This document shows, piece after piece, positions 61,206 through 64,000 of a stretch of 64,000 bases of DNA; position 1 is the stretch's first letter; each line of letters opens with the position of its first letter. The translations under genes were made by a program, and so were the position numbers. The notes beneath the pieces are model-generated. The model was not told the origin of the DNA. It ran no database searches and saw only the letters and a program-made list of their open reading frames with translations. This stretch comes from Natribaculum luteum (GTDB lineage: Archaea > Halobacteriota > Halobacteria > Halobacteriales > Natrialbaceae): assembly GCF_023008545.1 (NCBI RefSeq), contig NZ_CP095397.1, forward strand, positions 2,418,001-2,482,000, given 5' to 3'.

Positions 61206-61595
61206 TCACACGGCCGTTCGATACCGTCCAGCAACGGCACCGAACACGGTCATCACGCCCGCGACCGCGATCGCGAAGCCGCGACTCGAGAGCCCGTATC
61301 GGTCGGCGACGGAGACGCCGGTCAGTCCGTCACCGGTGCTCGCTCCGTACAGGACGACGCCAGAGAGCGTGAGGAGCGCGCCGAACGCCGCGAGCGTGGG
61401 CCACGGACTCGAGACGTAGCCCGACTCCCTGAGGATGCCGGCGACGCTGGCCGAGAGCAACAGCAGGCCACCGACGGCGATCGGGACGACGTCGACGACG
61501 ATTCCGGTCTCTGAGAGGACGACCCCGAGCGCGACGAAGATCGGCCACGGGCTCGAGGAGCCGACTCGATCCGCGCGTTCGGTCCGGTCGGTCAT
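61206..61595 (-). CDS. Cox-cluster membrane protein (DUF7541-like)
   Basis: 129 residues with four TM segments (about 17-33, 36-54, 65-83 and 106-123), arranged as two similar Ser-Ser-Pro-Trp-Pro-x2-x-Ala repeats. That internal repeat suggests duplication of a two-helix unit. The family is associated with cytochrome-oxidase clusters. It lies between the DUF6684-like gene and the prenyl synthase gene, all on the minus strand. Confidence 0.7.
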   Translation of the reverse strand: MTDRTERADRVGSSSPWPIFVALGVVLSETGIVVDVVPIAVGGLLLLSASVAGILRESGYVSSPWPTLAAFGALLTLSGVVLYGASTGDGLTGVSVADRYGLSSRGFAIAVAGVMTVFGAVAGRYRTAV

Positions 61596-61655
61596 ACGCG
61601 TGGTACGACGGCACGGAAGGAAGAACTTCGCCCCGTCTGGGTAGCGGGTGCGCGT

Positions 61656-62720
61656 TCACACGTCCCGTTCGACGACGAACTCGGTAAACTCCTCGAGTTT
61701 CGCCGTCGATTCGGGGTCGAAATCGACCGCTCTGACGTGCTCGCGGGCCTGCGCGGCGAGGTCGAGCGCCCGATCGCGGGCGTACTCGATGCTCCCCGTC
61801 TCTTCGAGGATCGACAGCGCTTCGCGGATCTCCTCGTCGGTGTTCTCGTCGGCCTCGAGGATCTCCTCGAGTCGGCGAGCGTCGGTGGGGTCGCTCTCTG
61901 CGATGGCGTGGATGACCAGCAGCGTCTTCTTTCCCTCGCGGACGTCGTTGCCGAACTCCTTGCCGAACTCACCGGCGCGACCCAGGGAGTTTTCGACGTC
62001 CAGGATGTCGTCGCCGATCTGGAAGGCGATCGAGGTCAGTTCGGCGTACCTGGCGACGTGCGATTCGACGTCTGCGGGCTGGTCGGTGAGGATCGCTGCG
62101 AGGCGGGCGACGATACGGCCGAGACAGCCGGTCTTGCAGGCGGACATCTCGAGGTACTGCTCGTGGCCCACCCTGACTTCACGTTCGTTGTGCCAGCAGA
62201 TGTCCATCCCCTGGCCGAGGTGGGTCCGGTTGAGTTCGTAGGTAAGCATCTCGTAGGCGGCGAGACGCGTCTCCGGCGAGAGGCGTCCCGAATCGTGCGT
62301 GAGAATCTTGAATGGCAGAAAGTACATCGCGTTCCCGGCGTTGAGTGCGACGTCTTTGCCGTAGACGTGGTGTAACGCCGGTTCGCCGCGCCGCATCGTC
62401 GCTTCGTCTTCGACGTCGTCGACGATGATCGTCCCGTTGTGGAGGATCTCTGGAATGCACGCGTACGGAAGGTACGCTTCTGGATCTTCACCGAAGGCCT
62501 CGACGAACACGAGAAAGAGCACGGCTCGCCAGCGTTTCCCACCGCGGTCGAGCAGATCCCAGATGGGTGCTGCGAGCGCGCGCTGGATACCGACTGGATC
62601 GTACTCGTAGGTCGGCTCGCCGAAGAACGACTCGAGGTAGTCAGCGTCGACGTCTCGAGGAAGAAAGTCGGCGATCGCATCGTCTATCATCGGCCGCCAC
62701 TCGGCAAGCGTCTCCCGCAT
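61656..62720 (-). CDS. idsA: Polyprenyl diphosphate synthase (GGPP/FPP type)
   Basis: 354 residues. Condenses isopentenyl diphosphate with allylic diphosphates to make the C15-C20 (or longer) chains of archaeal lipids and quinones. The first Asp-rich motif is Asp101-Asp-Val-Glu-Asp105 and the second Gly-Asp237-Asp238-Ile-Leu-Asp241. The residues before the first motif, which set chain length, are Leu-His-Asn-Gly-Thr-Ile-Ile-Val. ATG at 62720 gives the normal N-terminus. It stands apart from the squalene/phytoene synthase-family gene at the left end of the window. Confidence 0.93.
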   Translation of the reverse strand: MRETLAEWRPMIDDAIADFLPRDVDADYLESFFGEPTYEYDPVGIQRALAAPIWDLLDRGGKRWRAVLFLVFVEAFGEDPEAYLPYACIPEILHNGTIIVDDVEDEATMRRGEPALHHVYGKDVALNAGNAMYFLPFKILTHDSGRLSPETRLAAYEMLTYELNRTHLGQGMDICWHNEREVRVGHEQYLEMSACKTGCLGRIVARLAAILTDQPADVESHVARYAELTSIAFQIGDDILDVENSLGRAGEFGKEFGNDVREGKKTLLVIHAIAESDPTDARRLEEILEADENTDEEIREALSILEETGSIEYARDRALDLAAQAREHVRAVDFDPESTAKLEEFTEFVVERDV

Positions 62721-62833
62721 ACCTATCACCGTGACGGAGCGCCGTGAAAAACTTTCAGTTCCGATTTTAGAACGCACAATTGGTTTATCGTTGTTCCAGA
62801 ACGCTTAACTCTCTCGGTCGGCCAGAGGAGATC

Positions 62834-63088
62834 ATGGCCGACGAAGACGAACTCCGTGAGCAGTTGACCGAAGCGTTCGAAGGCGCAGATTACCCGGTGC
62901 AAAGCCAGATGGACCTCGTCCCCGCGCTCCCCGACGGGCCAGGGACGACGTTCGAGTCCGGCGACGTCAGTTTCACCGCGATGGAACTCGGCACCAGACT
63001 CTCGAGTCACCAGGAGTTCCCCTACGAGGACGTCGACTCGCTGGTCGACGACGTGATCGAGGGGCTGAAAGCCGAAGGCGAACTGTAG
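62834..63088 (+). CDS. MTH865-family protein
   Basis: 84 residues, acidic and compact. Leu-Arg-Glu-Gln-Leu-Thr-Glu-Ala-Phe-Glu-Gly-Ala-Asp-Tyr-Pro-Val and the C-terminal helix Val-Asp-Asp-Val-Ile-Glu-Gly-Leu match the EF-hand-like archaeal family named after MTH865, for which a structure but no function is known. It is divergent from the prenyl synthase gene. Confidence 0.82.
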   Translation: MADEDELREQLTEAFEGADYPVQSQMDLVPALPDGPGTTFESGDVSFTAMELGTRLSSHQEFPYEDVDSLVDDVIEGLKAEGEL

Positions 63089-63223
63089 ACGGTCGGTTCG
63101 GCGATCGCGTACTGTCTCGCCGGAACTCGTTCTCGCAGTTGGATCGTACCGGATAGCAGCCTCGCCGCCCACAGCCGCCCTCGAGCCAGAACAGTTAGGC
63201 CACGTCGCCGCCACCGTCGAGAC

Positions 63224-64000
63224 ATGAGCAACTGGATCGGTGAGACGTTCACCAGCGACGTTGGCTGGACTCACTTGGAGACGCTCGTCGACGTCGGCAA
63301 CCGGATGGCCGGAAGCGAGGGCGAACGCGTCGCCGCCGAAGCGACCCGCGACGCGCTCGCCGACGTCGGCGCGCGCGACGCGCGCCTCGAGACGTTCGAG
63401 ATACAGGGCTGGACGCGCGGCGAGAGTTCGCTCTCGGCCGGCGACGAGTGCCTCGACTGTATCGCGCTTCCGCGGAGTCCGTCCGAGAGCGCCACCGCGC
63501 CGCTCGTCGACCTCGGCTACGGCCTCCCCGAGGACTTCGACGAGGCCGACCTCGAGGGGCGCATCGTCATGGTCAGAAGCGACGTTCCGTCGTACGCGGA
63601 CCGCTACGTCCACCGCCGAGAGAAGTACTACCACGCAGTCGAGGGCGGTGCCGTCGCGTTCGTCTACCGCAATCACGTCGAGGGCTGCCTCCCGCCGACC
63701 GGCAGCGTCGGCACCGACGAGGACCCGATCGGCGCGATCCCGGCCGTCGGCGTCTCGAGCGAGGTCGGTGCGCGCCTCGCCCGGCGATTCGAAGGCGACG
63801 ACGTCGAGGTGGCCGTCGAGGCCGACGCGTCCGGCCCGGCGGAGAGCCAGAACGTCCACGCGGAACTCGGCCCGGACACCGACGAGCGCGTGCTCGTCAC
63901 CAGCCACGTCGACGCCCACGACGTCGCCGAAGGCGCACTGGACAACGGTGCCGGCACCGCGACGGTCGTCGAGATCGCGAACGCCCTCGCCAGCCGCGAG
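63224..64000 (+). CDS. M28-family metallopeptidase, N-terminal part
   Basis: 259 residues are visible before the right edge. A PA-type insert (about residues 85-195) precedes the catalytic start: Val-Thr-Ser-His228-Val-Asp-Ala-His, and Gly-Ala-Leu-Asp240-Asn-Gly-Ala-Gly. His228 and Asp240 are the first two zinc ligands of M28 aminopeptidases; the remaining ligands lie outside the window. No signal peptide is seen, so it is probably cytosolic. ATG at 63224 gives the family N-terminus Trp-Ile-Gly. Confidence 0.88.
   Translation, partial: MSNWIGETFTSDVGWTHLETLVDVGNRMAGSEGERVAAEATRDALADVGARDARLETFEIQGWTRGESSLSAGDECLDCIALPRSPSESATAPLVDLGYGLPEDFDEADLEGRIVMVRSDVPSYADRYVHRREKYYHAVEGGAVAFVYRNHVEGCLPPTGSVGTDEDPIGAIPAVGVSSEVGARLARRFEGDDVEVAVEADASGPAESQNVHAELGPDTDERVLVTSHVDAHDVAEGALDNGAGTATVVEIANALASRE

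Overview
The window is from a halophilic archaeon (class Halobacteria), most likely the Natrialbaceae. The evidence is the high GC content, strongly acidic proteins rich in Asp and Glu, many start codons about 27 bp downstream of an archaeal TATA box (leaderless transcripts), and families typical of haloarchaea: class I DhnA-type aldolase, HalOD1, GvpD-free nuoABCDHIJKLMN without EFG, cox-cluster small membrane proteins, and an NAD-kinase-like AcoX protein. No rRNA, complete tRNA or CRISPR array was found.

Layout. 1-2.2 kb: the end of a squalene/phytoene synthase-family gene, a 3-hydroxyacyl-CoA dehydrogenase and a helix-hairpin-helix protein. 2.4-10.3 kb: a central-carbon block with aldolase, fructose-1,6-bisphosphatase, PEP synthase, a trehalose-synthase-type glycosyltransferase, a tandem universal stress protein and an ADP-dependent kinase-family protein. 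10.3-16 kb: accessory genes, including a Tat-exported chymotrypsin-fold protein, a pyridoxamine-phosphate-oxidase-like protein, two tandem GNAT acetyltransferases and two bacterial-PH membrane proteins. 16-21.5 kb: an aldehyde dehydrogenase, then two glutamate dehydrogenase paralogues flanking a CitE-like lyase. 21.5-31.9 kb: membrane proteins, a RIO-like kinase, a second aldehyde dehydrogenase, a nitrilase/SRPBCC pair, LEA14-like and HalOD1 proteins, and an AbrB-PhoU regulator. 32-39.4 kb: NAD-kinase-like protein, DUF2243, YqeC, aminotransferase with ribH, a DUF4097 lipoprotein, and purK-purE. 39.7-50.1 kb: a complete nuoABCDHIJ1J2KLMN operon for a complex I that lacks the NADH-input module. 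50.2-53 kb: an RCK-DHH phosphoesterase and a CBS-ParB protein, separated by a 0.5 kb IS200/IS605-type non-autonomous element. 53-56.6 kb: an ABC exporter pair and an SDR/GerW pair. 56.6-64 kb: methylmalonyl-CoA mutase large subunit, acetyl-CoA synthetase, cox-cluster small proteins without their oxidase, a polyprenyl diphosphate synthase, an MTH865 protein and the start of an M28 peptidase.

How the genes fit together. Aldolase, FBPase and PEP synthase make up the gluconeogenic direction. The glycosyltransferase and ADP-dependent kinase suggest sugar or compatible-solute turnover alongside it. Acetyl-CoA synthetase, methylmalonyl-CoA mutase, glutamate dehydrogenases and the CitE-like lyase are compatible with acetate/propionate assimilation through a methylaspartate-type anaplerotic route, but the diagnostic glutamate mutase and methylaspartase are not in this window.

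The least ordinary signals are: (i) a hairpin-rich 0.5 kb IS605-like element with both terminal palindromes but no transposase, abutting and overlapping the DHH gene's stop codon; (ii) small palindromic insertions inside the reading frames of an aldehyde dehydrogenase, PurK and PurE; (iii) an inverted-repeat operator, TATA box, leader ORF and hairpin arranged ahead of the first glutamate dehydrogenase; and (iv) a group of cytochrome-oxidase-cluster small proteins, one of only 28 residues, with the oxidase missing.
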